Of a stretch of 35,601 bases of DNA, positions 26,405 to 33,371 are shown piece by piece. The notes below the pieces were generated by a model, which ran no database searches, was not told the origin of the DNA, and was given only the letters and a program-made list of their open reading frames with translations. A program made the translations under genes and the position numbers. The first letter of the stretch is position 1, and the number at the start of each line of letters is the position of its first letter. This DNA is from Candidatus Iainarchaeum sp. (GTDB lineage: Archaea > Iainarchaeota > Iainarchaeia > Iainarchaeales > SKW153): positions 378,144 to 413,744 of the forward strand of contig JAOAJD010000001.1 of assembly GCA_026414365.1 (NCBI GenBank), in the 5' to 3' direction.

Positions 26405-27634
26405 TTATTTAAAATTCTTCGACAAAAAAGAAATCAATTCTTTGGAAATCTTTTCCCTGTCTCCTCTAACTATTTTTTTTTCATTTTTAGAGATTATTAC
26501 TACTTCTTTTTCTTCCTTGAATGCATCTTTTATTGTATTACCAACCACAACTTCTGCTTTATTAATATTTATGATTTTTTTTGCTTCAATTTCTAAATTC
26601 TTTTTATTATCTTCCAATTTAAATACAACAACAACAGTATCTCTTTTGTATTCTTGCAATTCATCTAAAAGTTTTTTATTTGGTTTCAATTTTATTGAAA
26701 TTTCCTTTTTTGAACCAATCTTACCCTTCTTTTTTTCAGTGCAAAAATCACTTAACGCTGCAGGAATTATTATAAGATCAAACTTTTCTTTTTTCAGTTC
26801 ATCCAAAGTTTTTTCTCTAAATTCTTTATAACTTTCTGCTTTTTCTTCTTTGAAAGGTAATCCAATTATCTCATTATGTATAATATTTACATCAGCACCC
26901 TGTCTATAACATTCTTTAGCTATTTCTAAACCAGTCTTACCAGTTGCTTTATTAGTTATTACTCTTACATCATCTATTTCTTCATAACTTTTTCCGGATA
27001 TTATTAAAACTTTTTTACCTAGCATATTTTTTTCAGATAGTTCTCTTTCTACCTCTAAACAAATGTTTTCTATGTTTGCAAATTTTGCTTTACCTTCTTC
27101 AATTATTGGTTTTATTATCTTTATATGTTGCCTTTTTTCCAACTTGTTTAAGTTTTCTTTGACTATAGGATGATCATACATAGCATAATGCATTGCAGGA
27201 ACTACTAAAACTGGTTTTTTTGAACCTATTGCCGTAATTGCCATTGTAGTTATTGGCGTGTCATCTATACCCATAGCAATTTTACTTATTGTGTTTGATG
27301 TTGCCGGTGCTATTAGTAAAAGATCTGCTTTTCCATTCAATCCTAGTAATTGAACATGTTCTACTTTACCACTTAAAGATGTTATCACATCATTATCTGA
27401 AGCATATTCCATCATATCTTTAGAAATAAGTTTTAATGCAGCATCACTCATTACAACTTTTACATTGGCACCTTTTCTAATAAGTTCTCTACAAAGCTCA
27501 AAAGATTTTATACAAGCAACAGATCCACAGATTGCTAACACAACTGTTTTTCCTTTTAGCCTCTTGTTTTTTGTTGCATTTATGTTTATTTCTCTCTTGT
27601 AGCATTCATCTACTTTTTTGTAGTTTTTTATCAT
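26405..27634 (-). CDS. coaBC: Bifunctional phosphopantothenoylcysteine decarboxylase / phosphopantothenate-cysteine ligase
   Basis: The protein carries two steps of coenzyme A synthesis. The N-terminal flavoprotein domain (about 28-190) shows AICGSVACIKSFEL (FMN phosphate region), the active-site His in KVEHVQL, IAPATSNTISKIAMGIDDTP and PAMHYAMYDHP. The last has His where bacteria have Asn, as in archaeal homologues. The C-terminal ligase domain (about 205-409) shows ISGKSYEEIDDVRVITN and ATGKTG. The length of 409 is normal. The first 27 residues are a charged, non-conserved leader; a later start is possible but no better signal is seen. The upstream 82-bp gap separates it from the tandem-paralogue genes. 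Confidence 0.93.
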   Translation of the reverse strand: MIKNYKKVDECYKREININATKNKRLKGKTVVLAICGSVACIKSFELCRELIRKGANVKVVMSDAALKLISKDMMEYASDNDVITSLSGKVEHVQLLGLNGKADLLLIAPATSNTISKIAMGIDDTPITTMAITAIGSKKPVLVVPAMHYAMYDHPIVKENLNKLEKRQHIKIIKPIIEEGKAKFANIENICLEVERELSEKNMLGKKVLIISGKSYEEIDDVRVITNKATGKTGLEIAKECYRQGADVNIIHNEIIGLPFKEEKAESYKEFREKTLDELKKEKFDLIIIPAALSDFCTEKKKGKIGSKKEISIKLKPNKKLLDELQEYKRDTVVVVFKLEDNKKNLEIEAKKIININKAEVVVGNTIKDAFKEEKEVVIISKNEKKIVRGDREKISKELISFLSKNFK

Positions 27635-27716
27635 AATATGCAGATTTGTAAGGCAATATTTTTTTAAATCTTTAAATTTTTAAAAATCGAAATATCTCTA
27701 ACTTTGACTTGATTCT

Positions 27717-28328
27717 CTATTTAAACATACTATCCAATTTGCCGTATATTTCTTGTGTTAAATGCCCTAATGCATCTATTGTTATAGCTTCTATTAATGG
27801 CTTCTCAGGGTTGTTAATATGAGTATTTTTTAATTTATTTAGTTCTCTGATTATGTTATTAAGTCTAATATTTACTTTGTGCCACATATTGTAATAGTCG
27901 GTTAATGCTAGCATCTTTTTCCCCTCTTCCGCAAACGGTTCTCTAATCTCATTTTTTAATTTTTCAACGGCTTCTTCAAAGTTTTTACTTCCGAATATTG
28001 TCTCCCTTTCTCTAAGCCTAGGTGCTATTGCTCTTAATATACTTTCTCTTAGGAATCTTATGACTTTTTCATTTTCCCAAGCTTTTATTCTGTTATCTAT
28101 ATACGGGTTATTTCCATATCTTTCTTGTGCTTTTTGTGCCTCTTCAAAGATATTTAAACCGTTAACTTCAAAAGCATTCTTAACTAACTCTACTTGACCT
28201 GTAGCACTAAACAGATAATTTGGTGGTTTCCTCGCATTGCTATTGTATTTTACTACTATCTTTTTATCTATTGCTTTTATATTTCTTCTTTTTTCTATTT
28301 TCTTGATCTTTCTTGGCGGTCTTGGCAT
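27717..28328 (-). CDS. Unrecognised helical protein, copy 1 of a tandem pair (203 aa)
   Basis: No family recognised. The N-terminus is very basic and Pro/Lys/Arg-rich (MPRPPRKIKKIEKRR), followed by a mostly helical body with no membrane segment, so probably a cytosolic protein, perhaps nucleic-acid binding (inference). It is clearly paralogous to the gene upstream: shared segments include TGQVE or EGQVE, NIFEEAQKAQER versus HIIEEAQKVRER, a KAW(E/D)N block, a GSKNFEEA or NSKNPQEA block, and D-x-(L/M)GHL-x-Q-x2-Y near the end. I start it at the ATG at 28328, whose product aligns with the paralogue's N-terminus; an earlier in-frame start at 28355 would add nine hydrophobic residues. Confidence 0.7.
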   Translation of the reverse strand: MPRPPRKIKKIEKRRNIKAIDKKIVVKYNSNARKPPNYLFSATGQVELVKNAFEVNGLNIFEEAQKAQERYGNNPYIDNRIKAWENEKVIRFLRESILRAIAPRLRERETIFGSKNFEEAVEKLKNEIREPFAEEGKKMLALTDYYNMWHKVNIRLNNIIRELNKLKNTHINNPEKPLIEAITIDALGHLTQEIYGKLDSMFK

Positions 28329-28357
28329 ACTTATTATAAGTATATTTAATAACAAAT

Positions 28358-28993
28358 TTATTTTTTTTTATAATACATATTTTCCATCCTTTGGATCTTT
28401 ACATAAGGATATTGAAACAAATGTCCCATACAATCTAATGTAATTCTAACGGCTACTGGGCATTTTTCTCCTTTGTCTCCACTCTCTTCCAAATATGTTT
28501 TTCTTAGTTTATGTGTTGCATCTATAATTTTTTCACATCTCTTTTTTGCATTATTTAACATTTTTTCAAATATTTGTTCAGCTTTTTTTATTTTTTCTTG
28601 TTCTGTAAGATTTTGTGGCATCGTTTTAATTATTTTTTCAATAGCTTCTTGGGGATTTTTACTATTCAACAATACATCTCTTTCCATATTGTTAGCTACT
28701 ACTGCTTCTTGGATTGCTTCTTTGGCCAATCTCCTAACTTCATTATTATCCCACGCCTTTTCATAATATTTTCCAAAGCCCCTTTCTCTCACTTTTTGTG
28801 CCTCTTCGATAATATGTAATCCGGCTTTTTGAAAAATATTCTTGATACTCTCAACTTGTCCCTCAGGGGTAAAAAATGGATTGATAAATCTTTGTATTCT
28901 TTCTTGCCTATATTTTTCTAAAAACTTTCTCTTAACTTCGGGAATTGTTTTTATCTTCTTTCTTACGTTTTTCGGTGGTTTTTTTGATTGCAT
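28358..28993 (-). CDS. Unrecognised helical protein, copy 2 of a tandem pair (211 aa)
   Basis: This is a paralogue of the next gene downstream, with about the same length and motif order: a basic N-terminus (PPKNVRKKIK), PEGQVESIKN, GLHIIEEAQKVRERG, KAWDNNEVRR, a SKNPQEAIEK block and DCMGHLFQYPY. The sequence is highly charged, mostly helical and lacks a signal peptide. Its first 62 nt overlap the end of the hydrogenase maturation protease gene in another frame. This overlap looks real because the basic N-terminus matches the paralogue. The function is unknown; position suggests cotranscription with the protease but not necessarily a hydrogenase role. Confidence 0.7.
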   Translation of the reverse strand: MQSKKPPKNVRKKIKTIPEVKRKFLEKYRQERIQRFINPFFTPEGQVESIKNIFQKAGLHIIEEAQKVRERGFGKYYEKAWDNNEVRRLAKEAIQEAVVANNMERDVLLNSKNPQEAIEKIIKTMPQNLTEQEKIKKAEQIFEKMLNNAKKRCEKIIDATHKLRKTYLEESGDKGEKCPVAVRITLDCMGHLFQYPYVKIQRMENMYYKKK

Positions 28994-29366
28994 TTATAAT
29001 CCTCTTAATCTTTGCTAACTGACTTTTTTCATTAGATATATTAGGAATGCCAAGTATTTTAATTGTTCTCTCGGGAAAAATTTTTTTTATCAATTTTATT
29101 TCTAATGCTAAATCAAAATCATGCATTGATAAAGGTTTAATATCTTCTATTTTATCTATATCTATAATTTCCGCGTTTTTAATTCCATCAACCACATCCA
29201 TTATTATTAGAGACTCTTTATCTTTTGCGTGATCTATTAGAGAATCTGTCTCTACAAATTTGACTCCCTTTATCTTCATTTTTTTTATTATTCTTAACGC
29301 TGCAGAATCTTCCTTTACCAAGGGATTACCAAATACAAAAATCTCAATTTTGCTCATTTTTGTCAT
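28932..29366 (-). CDS. hycI: Hydrogenase maturation protease, HycI type
   Basis: The family cleaves the C-terminal peptide of the [NiFe] large subunit after nickel insertion. GNPLVKED (13-20) gives the first metal ligand Glu19; the MDVVDG strand (56-61) holds the second acidic ligand, and H82 in SMHDFDLAL the third. The length of 144 is normal. The likely substrate is HydA at 16202, whose tail after the last ligand His is eight residues. Two ATGs, at 29366 and 29357, are possible; an AGGA lies just before the first. The 3' end overlaps the following gene by 62 nt. The basic C-terminal tail (TTEKRKKEDKNN) is unusual and stems from that overlap. Confidence 0.9.
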   Translation of the reverse strand: MTKMSKIEIFVFGNPLVKEDSAALRIIKKMKIKGVKFVETDSLIDHAKDKESLIIMDVVDGIKNAEIIDIDKIEDIKPLSMHDFDLALEIKLIKKIFPERTIKILGIPNISNEKSQLAKIKRIINAIKKTTEKRKKEDKNNSRS

Positions 29367-29468
29367 TATCCTGAAATTATAGTTTAAACAAGATTTCTCC
29401 TTTATCCTATATTTGTTATATTTTTATCACCATATTTTTTATTTTTTTCTTTTCTGTTTTTATCTTAT

Positions 29469-30449
29469 ATGAAAAATGTTTTTGAAAATATTCAAAAAAA
29501 TGGTTTGTTTTTAGTATTGTTAACTTCAATAATAAGTGGTTTTTCTATCTTTATTAATAAGTATGCTGTTTTGCAGATAGATTCTTACATTTTAGTTTTT
29601 TTAAGGGCTTTGATAGTTTCTGCTTTTCTTTTTGCGTTAATCCTACTTTTTAAAGAGTATCAGAATATAAAAAAGCTTTCTTTCAGTTCTTGGTTAAATC
29701 TTATATTAGTTGGTTTAGTTGGCGGTTCTATTCCTTTCGTAATATATTTTTATGCACTTAAAAATACTTCCCCAATAAATTCAGGCTTCATTCATAAAAC
29801 CTTATTTATATGGGCATCTATTTTGGCATATGTTTTCCTTAAAGAAAAACCAAAAAAGAATTTTTTGTTTGCATCTTTTTTAATACTCTTAGGAAATTTC
29901 TTACTTTTTAGTCAATTCTCCTCATTCAATTATTATGATTTGCTAATTTTTGTTGCTGTTTTACTATGGGCAGCAGAGAACACTTTAAGTAAAAAAATAT
30001 TGAACACTACTAATATATCAGGTACTACTTTGGCTTTTGGCAGAATGTTTTTTGGTTCTATATTTTTGTCAATAATTTTAGCATATATGGGAAAATTAAA
30101 ATTCGAGAATTTTATTTTGTCAGATATCCAAATAAGCTGGCTTTTTATAACATCTTTTTTGTTATTTTTATATAATTTTACTTTTTATAACGGGCTTAAA
30201 AATATTGAATTACACAAAGCAACAGCCATTTTAATGCTAGGTCAGCCAATTACTACTTTCTTATCTGTTGTTTTTTCTAATACAAAAATAACATTTATAC
30301 AAGCATTAGGAAATTTTTTAATTTTGTTAGGGGTTTTATTAATATTGTTTGCTTCTATTGTTTTGCAGAACATGTTTAATAAAGATAGCTTTAGTGTATT
30401 CTCAAAAACAAATCTAACATTGCAAACCAGACAAGGGAAAAATGATTAG
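29469..30449 (+). CDS. EamA/DMT-family transporter (10 membrane helices)
   Basis: A hydrophobic protein of 326 residues with two EamA repeats, about 15-140 and 155-295. Each has five predicted helices, the usual ten-helix drug/metabolite exporter layout. Features include SGFSIFINKYAV in helix 1, RALIVSAF in helix 2, and a repeat-end LKEKPKK loop. The second repeat opens with LLWAAENTLSKK and has a GQPITTFLSVVF segment near its end. The substrate cannot be told; relatives export amino acids, nucleotides or other metabolites. The C-terminal 30 residues are polar and cytosolic. The next gene begins 8 nt after its stop. Confidence 0.88.
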   Translation: MKNVFENIQKNGLFLVLLTSIISGFSIFINKYAVLQIDSYILVFLRALIVSAFLFALILLFKEYQNIKKLSFSSWLNLILVGLVGGSIPFVIYFYALKNTSPINSGFIHKTLFIWASILAYVFLKEKPKKNFLFASFLILLGNFLLFSQFSSFNYYDLLIFVAVLLWAAENTLSKKILNTTNISGTTLAFGRMFFGSIFLSIILAYMGKLKFENFILSDIQISWLFITSFLLFLYNFTFYNGLKNIELHKATAILMLGQPITTFLSVVFSNTKITFIQALGNFLILLGVLLILFASIVLQNMFNKDSFSVFSKTNLTLQTRQGKND

Positions 30450-30457
30450 GTTCTCAA

Positions 30458-31171
30458 ATGGAACTAAATGGTTTATTAAGAGCTTGCAAATATTCTTTTG
30501 AACCAAACAGGTTAGGTTACTGTGGCCCAAATAATTCTTTTGCAGTTTTTAAAGATTTTATAAAAGAGCCAACAGAGGAAAAAGCAAAAGAAATAGTGAA
30601 CTTACTTTCTGATTTTAATGCTTTTTTTCCGTATGTAAATCTGATTGCTGAAAAAAATAAAAAATATGTTTTTGAAGAAGAAGTGGTAGAAGCATATTGG
30701 ATAGGTAACAATTTATTATACAAAGTTTTTAAAGAGGATATTGAAGATTTAATATTAAACAAGCTTGCTGCTTTGAGTTCTTTACCGAAAGAGATTTTTG
30801 AGAAAAAAGTGAATTATTTACCAGAAAAACCACTGATAAATCATTCTTTTCATGTATTATATATAAATTTCATAACAAGAAAGCTGGACCCACTTTTAAA
30901 GAATCTAGATAGTTGTTTGGTTAAACCTGCAAAAGTTTTAGAGATAAGAGAAAATTCCTATTTTGTTAAAAGTTATAGTATTTATTGTGAAAATAAAGAA
31001 ATTGGACTTAAAGAGAAAAGGTTTCGTGTTCAGAAGGGTTTTGTAGATGCAGATGAGAAAGATTTAATTTCTATTCACTGGGGGTTGGCTATAGAGAAAA
31101 TAAATGATAAACAAAAAAAATTCCTAATAGACACAACAAAATCAAATTTGAGATATTTGCAAATAAAATAA
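30458..31171 (+). CDS. DUF6390-family protein, hydrogenase-associated
   Basis: The sequence fits my memory of DUF6390: an N-terminal Y-x-F-x-P-N-RLGYCGP segment, FNAFFPYVNLIAEK, the block VVEAYWIGNNLLYKV, HSFHVLYINF in the middle, then LDSCLVKPAKVLEI, and a C-terminal SIHWGLAIEKI. No signal peptide or membrane helix is seen, so it should be cytosolic. Bacterial members occur beside [NiFe] hydrogenase and hypC genes, as far as I recall. Here it is convergent with a hypC only 6 nt away and about 1 kb from the HycI protease. A maturation or assembly role is inferred from that context. Family assignment from memory, not from a search. Confidence 0.7.
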   Translation: MELNGLLRACKYSFEPNRLGYCGPNNSFAVFKDFIKEPTEEKAKEIVNLLSDFNAFFPYVNLIAEKNKKYVFEEEVVEAYWIGNNLLYKVFKEDIEDLILNKLAALSSLPKEIFEKKVNYLPEKPLINHSFHVLYINFITRKLDPLLKNLDSCLVKPAKVLEIRENSYFVKSYSIYCENKEIGLKEKRFRVQKGFVDADEKDLISIHWGLAIEKINDKQKKFLIDTTKSNLRYLQIK

Positions 31172-31177
31172 ATTGAA

Positions 31178-31339
31178 TTAATCTATTAAGTCAACTGCTA
31201 TGCCTTGTTGAACTAGTACAAAATCCCCTTCTCTAACTTCTTGTAAAGCATTCAATACCTCTTTCTTCTCTTTACCTGAAGCTACTAGTAGTTTATTCTT
31301 ATTAACCTTCAAAACTTTTGCTTTATATGCAAGACACAT
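31178..31339 (-). CDS. hypC: Hydrogenase maturation chaperone HypC (53 aa)
   Basis: A short minus-strand frame begins MCLAYKAKVLKV and ends EVREGDFVLVQQGIAVDLID. This matches HypC/HupF: the Cys right after the initiator Met (needed to bind the Fe(CN)2CO unit and the large subunit), the beta strand KVL, and the closing V-x-x-GD(F/Y)VLV-x2-G-(I/F)A family pattern. The usual MCLAIPG reads MCLAYKAK, so the Pro-Gly pair is missing. At 53 codons it is shorter than the typical 70-90. It would assist HydA assembly. No hypA, B, D, E or F lies in the window. It converges on the DUF6390 gene and is divergent from the ferredoxin. Confidence 0.85.
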   Translation of the reverse strand: MCLAYKAKVLKVNKNKLLVASGKEKKEVLNALQEVREGDFVLVQQGIAVDLID

Positions 31340-31413
31340 TATAATTAAAAACTTTGAGTTATATTTTTAATCTTAATTAGACTTTAATGCAAATAATAAA
31401 ATAAGTGTGTTAT

Positions 31414-31590
31414 ATGGTAAAATATAACCAAGAAAAGTGTCTTTATTGTGGTGGTTGTGTTTCTGTTTGCCCAGTGATGGCTTTAGAGCTTATGGAGACA
31501 TATATTAAATACGATGCTAAAAAATGTATAAATTGTAATTCTTGTGTTAAGATATGCCCGGTTGGAGCATTTATGGTTGAGGGCAGATGA
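31414..31590 (+). CDS. Small 2[4Fe-4S] ferredoxin (58 aa)
   Basis: The protein consists of two 4Fe-4S motifs: C9, C12, C15, C19 (CLYCGGCVSVCP) and C38, C41, C44, C48 (CINCNSCVKICP). It has almost nothing else, so it is a soluble low-potential electron carrier. I start it at the ATG at 31414; an in-frame GTG at 31405 would add three residues. In other archaea a ferredoxin gene often sits beside the geranylgeranyl reductase gene and feeds it electrons; here the reductase starts about 530 bp downstream with a small gene between, so that link is plausible but not shown. Confidence 0.9.
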   Translation: MVKYNQEKCLYCGGCVSVCPVMALELMETYIKYDAKKCINCNSCVKICPVGAFMVEGR

Positions 31591-31700
31591 ATAGGAATAT
31601 AAAGGTTGCAAATATATCTCTAAATAAGATTATTTATAATATTATTTTGCACATATAAGAAAATTAAAGATGATTTTGAGATCTTAGAGGAGGTTGTAGC
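31591..31700 (+). promoter_or_regulatory. Promoter and strong ribosome binding site for the Lys/Pro-rich small gene
   Basis: TTTATAAT at 31633-31640 is a good archaeal TATA box. At 31686-31694 the sequence AGAGGAGGT matches the 16S rRNA tail almost perfectly, with 6 nt between it and the ATG at 31701. It is the best Shine-Dalgarno I saw in the window and implies strong translation of a very short frame. The ATG at 31587 that overlaps the ferredoxin stop opens only 23 codons and has no support. Confidence 0.6.
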
Positions 31701-31820
31701 ATGCCTGCAAAAACACCTGCAAAAAAACCACCAGTATTGAAAAAAGTACCAAAACCAAAAAATACAGATCTACCTAAAAAACCACCAGTAGTTGTAAGAA
31801 AAATACCGTCAAAAGAATAA
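31701..31820 (+). CDS. Lys/Pro-rich microprotein (39 aa)
   Basis: The frame reads MPAKTPAKKPPVLKK..., ending in VVVRKIPSKE. Of 39 residues 11 are Lys, 1 is Arg and 10 are Pro, with only one Asp and one Glu, giving a strongly basic, unstructured chain. It contains two similar halves, each with KKPPV. This resembles the tails of histone H1-like or Alba-associated proteins, or a ribosome/RNA-binding tail, but no family can be claimed. Support for being a real gene comes from the near-perfect Shine-Dalgarno 6 nt upstream, the TATA box before it, and the biased composition. The stop is TAA with a second TAA directly after it. Confidence 0.6.
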   Translation: MPAKTPAKKPPVLKKVPKPKNTDLPKKPPVVVRKIPSKE

Positions 31821-32118
31821 TAAGTAATCGTTAAAAATAAGACCATCTAAATTATAAAGTTAAACTAAAAAAAAGATAAAAAAGAGAAGAGAATTTTGAA
31901 AGAACTTAATGCAGAGTATCTTTAGAGGTAAGTATCTTCTTTAGAAGTTTTTTATTTTAAGAAGTTTAAATATGCTGAAAATATTTAAAGAATACAAAAG
32001 TCAATTTTATTTGTTGCAGAACGTTTTTAGTTTGTTAGGATTGCCACAATAGATCATAAATGTATTTATTACTTTTTGTGTTGTTGTATATTATTTTTGA
32101 GAATGGGGGAAGGGAATC
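31821..32118. other. 298-bp region without a supported gene
   Basis: The stretch is A/T-rich. It holds a near-direct repeat, AGTATCTTTAGA at 31915-31926 and AGTATCTTCTTTAGA at 31931-31945, and a 26-codon frame at 31972-32052 without a ribosome binding site. The last 20 bp have a G-rich GGGGGAAGGG just before the reductase ATG. No tRNA fold or clear C/D-box pair is seen. It may carry the reductase promoter or a small RNA. Confidence 0.35.
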
Positions 32119-33309
32119 ATGGAAAATTACGATGTAATTATTGTTGGTTGTGGTCCTGCCGGCTTGAGGGCAGCAAAGGTTTTAGCAGAGAATAAAATAA
32201 ATGTGCTGGCATTAGATAAAAAGCAGGAAATAGGTGTTCCAGTAAGATGTGGCGAAGGATTAGGCTTAGGCTGGTTTAAAAGATTAAATTTAAAGCCAAA
32301 TTCCGCATGGGCTGTACAGCCAATAAAAGGAGCTGCTTTATATTCTCCAACAGGTAAGAAGGTGGAAATAAGATTTGAAGAGGTAAGCGGTTATATTTTA
32401 GAAAGAAGGATGTTTGAGAAATATTTAGCTAGGGAAGCAGCATTAAAGGGAGCTTGTATAAAAGTTAAACATCATGTTTTAGATGTTAAAAGAAAAGGTT
32501 CAAAAGTAGAAGTTTTTGGTAAATACCTAGGAGATGAATTTAAGTATAGTGCTAACATTATAATTGCTGCAGATGGTGTAGATTCTTTAACCGCAAGGCG
32601 GTTGGGATTGAATACTACAAACAAGTTGGTTGATATTGATTCCGGTTTTCAATACGAAATGGCAGGAATAGATTTTGAAGATCCTGATTTAATACATTTA
32701 TATTTTGGTAACGAGGTTGCTCCAAGGGGTTATGTCTGGCTGTTTCCAAAAGGTGATCATGAAGCAAATGTTGGTGTAGGCATAGCAGGATATAGAGAAG
32801 AAACAGCAAAATATTATTTAGACAAATTTATATCTTCCAGAGAAAGTCTTGCGAAAGGTAGTATAATTCATATAAATTCAGGTGCAGTTCCAGTTGGTGG
32901 TTTTTTAGATAATATGGTTCTGGATAATTTATTAGTGTGTGGTGATGCTGCCCATCAGGTTGATCCTACACACGGTGGAGGAATAGGATTGTCTATGGAA
33001 GCAGCCACAATTGCTGCAGAAGTGGCAGTAGAGGCAATAAAAAAAGTAGACTATTCACAAAAGTTTTTATCAAGATATAATAAACTATGGTATGAAAAGA
33101 GAGGGAATGCATTAAAGCAAAGGCTCAAAGCAAGAATTTTTATGGAGCAATTAACAGATGATGAGTTTGATGCAATAGCTGACAATCTTAGTGGTGAAGA
33201 TATATTAAAACTTGCTGGGGGGGAATTATCAGAGAAGGCCAAGTTTATGGCTAGATTGTTAATAAAGAAACCCTCTATTGCTGGGAAAATAGCAAAAAGT
33301 TTGAGATAA
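32119..33309 (+). CDS. Geranylgeranyl reductase family flavoprotein (archaeal lipid saturation)
   Basis: The family reduces the double bonds of the geranylgeranyl chains of archaeal membrane lipids. An N-terminal FAD-binding motif VGCGPAGLRAAK (9-20) is followed by GVPVRCGEGLG, where the Cys-Gly pair is a family mark. YVWLFPKG with NVGVGIAG is the substrate-side signature, and GDAAHQVDPTHGGGIG the second FAD motif. The length of 396 matches the archaeal reductases. Electron donors are usually ferredoxins; one is encoded at 31414. The start ATG is preceded by a purine-rich GGGGGAAGGG. The last 60 residues are a helical C-terminal domain typical of the family. It is a strong archaeal marker. 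Confidence 0.92.
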   Translation: MENYDVIIVGCGPAGLRAAKVLAENKINVLALDKKQEIGVPVRCGEGLGLGWFKRLNLKPNSAWAVQPIKGAALYSPTGKKVEIRFEEVSGYILERRMFEKYLAREAALKGACIKVKHHVLDVKRKGSKVEVFGKYLGDEFKYSANIIIAADGVDSLTARRLGLNTTNKLVDIDSGFQYEMAGIDFEDPDLIHLYFGNEVAPRGYVWLFPKGDHEANVGVGIAGYREETAKYYLDKFISSRESLAKGSIIHINSGAVPVGGFLDNMVLDNLLVCGDAAHQVDPTHGGGIGLSMEAATIAAEVAVEAIKKVDYSQKFLSRYNKLWYEKRGNALKQRLKARIFMEQLTDDEFDAIADNLSGEDILKLAGGELSEKAKFMARLLIKKPSIAGKIAKSLR

Positions 33310-33371
33310 AAAATAATTCTTTTCACATTTTTCTGTAACTATTTTTAATAATGTATAATCTCTAATATTTT

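Noticed and set aside
31587-31658. 23-codon frame whose ATGA overlaps the ferredoxin stop
   Set aside because: It is too short, has no recognisable sequence, and covers the promoter of the next gene.
31664-31846. Minus-strand frame of 60 codons over the Lys/Pro-rich gene
   Set aside because: Its composition only mirrors the AAA/CCA codons of the plus-strand gene, and it has no ribosome binding site.
31972-32052. 26-codon plus-strand frame before the reductase
   Set aside because: There is no Shine-Dalgarno and no composition bias; it is within chance length for such a gap.
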